From the NCBI RefSeq assembly GCF_900100315.1, contig NZ_FNFF01000029.1, forward strand, positions 1 through 37,667: 37,667 bases of DNA, read 5' to 3'. Below the pieces are notes generated by a model that was given only the letters and a program-made list of their open reading frames with translations, made no database searches and had not been told where the DNA came from. A program made the position numbers and the translations under genes. This DNA comes from Streptomyces indicus (GTDB taxonomy: Bacteria; Actinomycetota; Actinomycetes; Streptomycetales; Streptomycetaceae). Positions 37,645 to 37,667 of the stretch are shown in pieces (the first letter of the stretch is position 1; each line of letters starts with the position of its first letter).

Positions 37645-37667
37645 ATGTCCGCCTCGTCTTCCTCCCC
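37645..37667 (+). CDS. Start of a gene running off the window
   Basis: ATG at 37645 is preceded by GGAAGGAA at a good distance and encodes MSASSSS before the window ends. Its product cannot be identified. The divergent partner is an AfsR-type regulator, so a regulated target gene (for example an exporter) is likely but unseen. Confidence 0.6.

Overview
The window is chromosomal DNA from a Streptomyces or a very close relative. The evidence is the very high GC content with G/C-rich third codon positions, the abundance of GTG/TTG starts, a single in-frame TTA codon noticed in the genes checked, and clear orthologues of the developmental genes bldN and rsbN and the redox regulator rex.

Layout. 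Positions 1-360 hold the 3' end of a 23S rRNA gene, a 5S rRNA gene and the rRNA terminator. Positions 388-4460 hold a HAD phosphatase, an MFS transporter overlapping an AcuC-like deacetylase, and a phosphatase-like gene with a TTA seventh codon. Positions 4591-7469 hold a BldC-type small DNA-binding protein (probable bdtA), the 32-residue ribosomal protein bS22, an extended-SDR protein with a lost catalytic dyad, and a PlsC-like acyltransferase. On the minus strand, 7766-11364 hold rsbN (membrane anti-sigma factor), bldN (ECF sigma factor) and a HAD-IB phosphatase. On the plus strand, 11490-18298 hold a glutaredoxin-like gene and then rex-hemA-hemC-hemD, with 4-nt stop/start overlaps, followed by hemB. 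A Rex operator overlaps the promoter in front of rex.

Positions 18307-21430 hold a small lipoprotein, a PLP aminotransferase, a serine hydrolase and an Lrp/AsnC regulator. Positions 21524-25488 hold divergent argS and class I lysS. Positions 25560-28966 are minus strand: a DUF2637 membrane protein and two DUF3558-type lipoproteins. rtcB follows at 29172, then an APH-type kinase, an SDR oxidoreductase, a secreted orphan protein and an orphan AAA ATPase. A 1200-residue AfsR/SARP-NB-ARC-TPR regulator (33810-37412, minus) faces a gene that starts at 37645 and runs off the window.

How the parts connect. The plus-strand heme pathway runs from glutamyl-tRNA through 5-aminolevulinate and porphobilinogen to uroporphyrinogen III, and is placed under NADH/NAD+ sensing by Rex. 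The bldN-rsbN pair forms a feedback loop: a promoter matching the sigma-BldN consensus lies upstream of rsbN. From memory, the order HTH, bS22, epimerase, acyltransferase, HAD-IB, glutaredoxin, hemACDB is also found in Mycobacterium tuberculosis (about Rv0500A-Rv0512). This suggests an ancient actinobacterial neighbourhood into which the Streptomyces developmental pair and rex are placed.

The most promising under-described items are: the catalytically altered epimerase next to the acyltransferase in that neighbourhood; a roughly 100-residue His-rich, Cys-Pro-containing insertion in HemA; a dispersed palindromic intergenic element whose end forms the hemB ribosome binding site; and an 11-bp-period direct repeat that looks like a SARP operator at the right-hand edge. 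No CRISPR array, insertion sequence, tRNA gene, prophage or recognisable defence system was seen.
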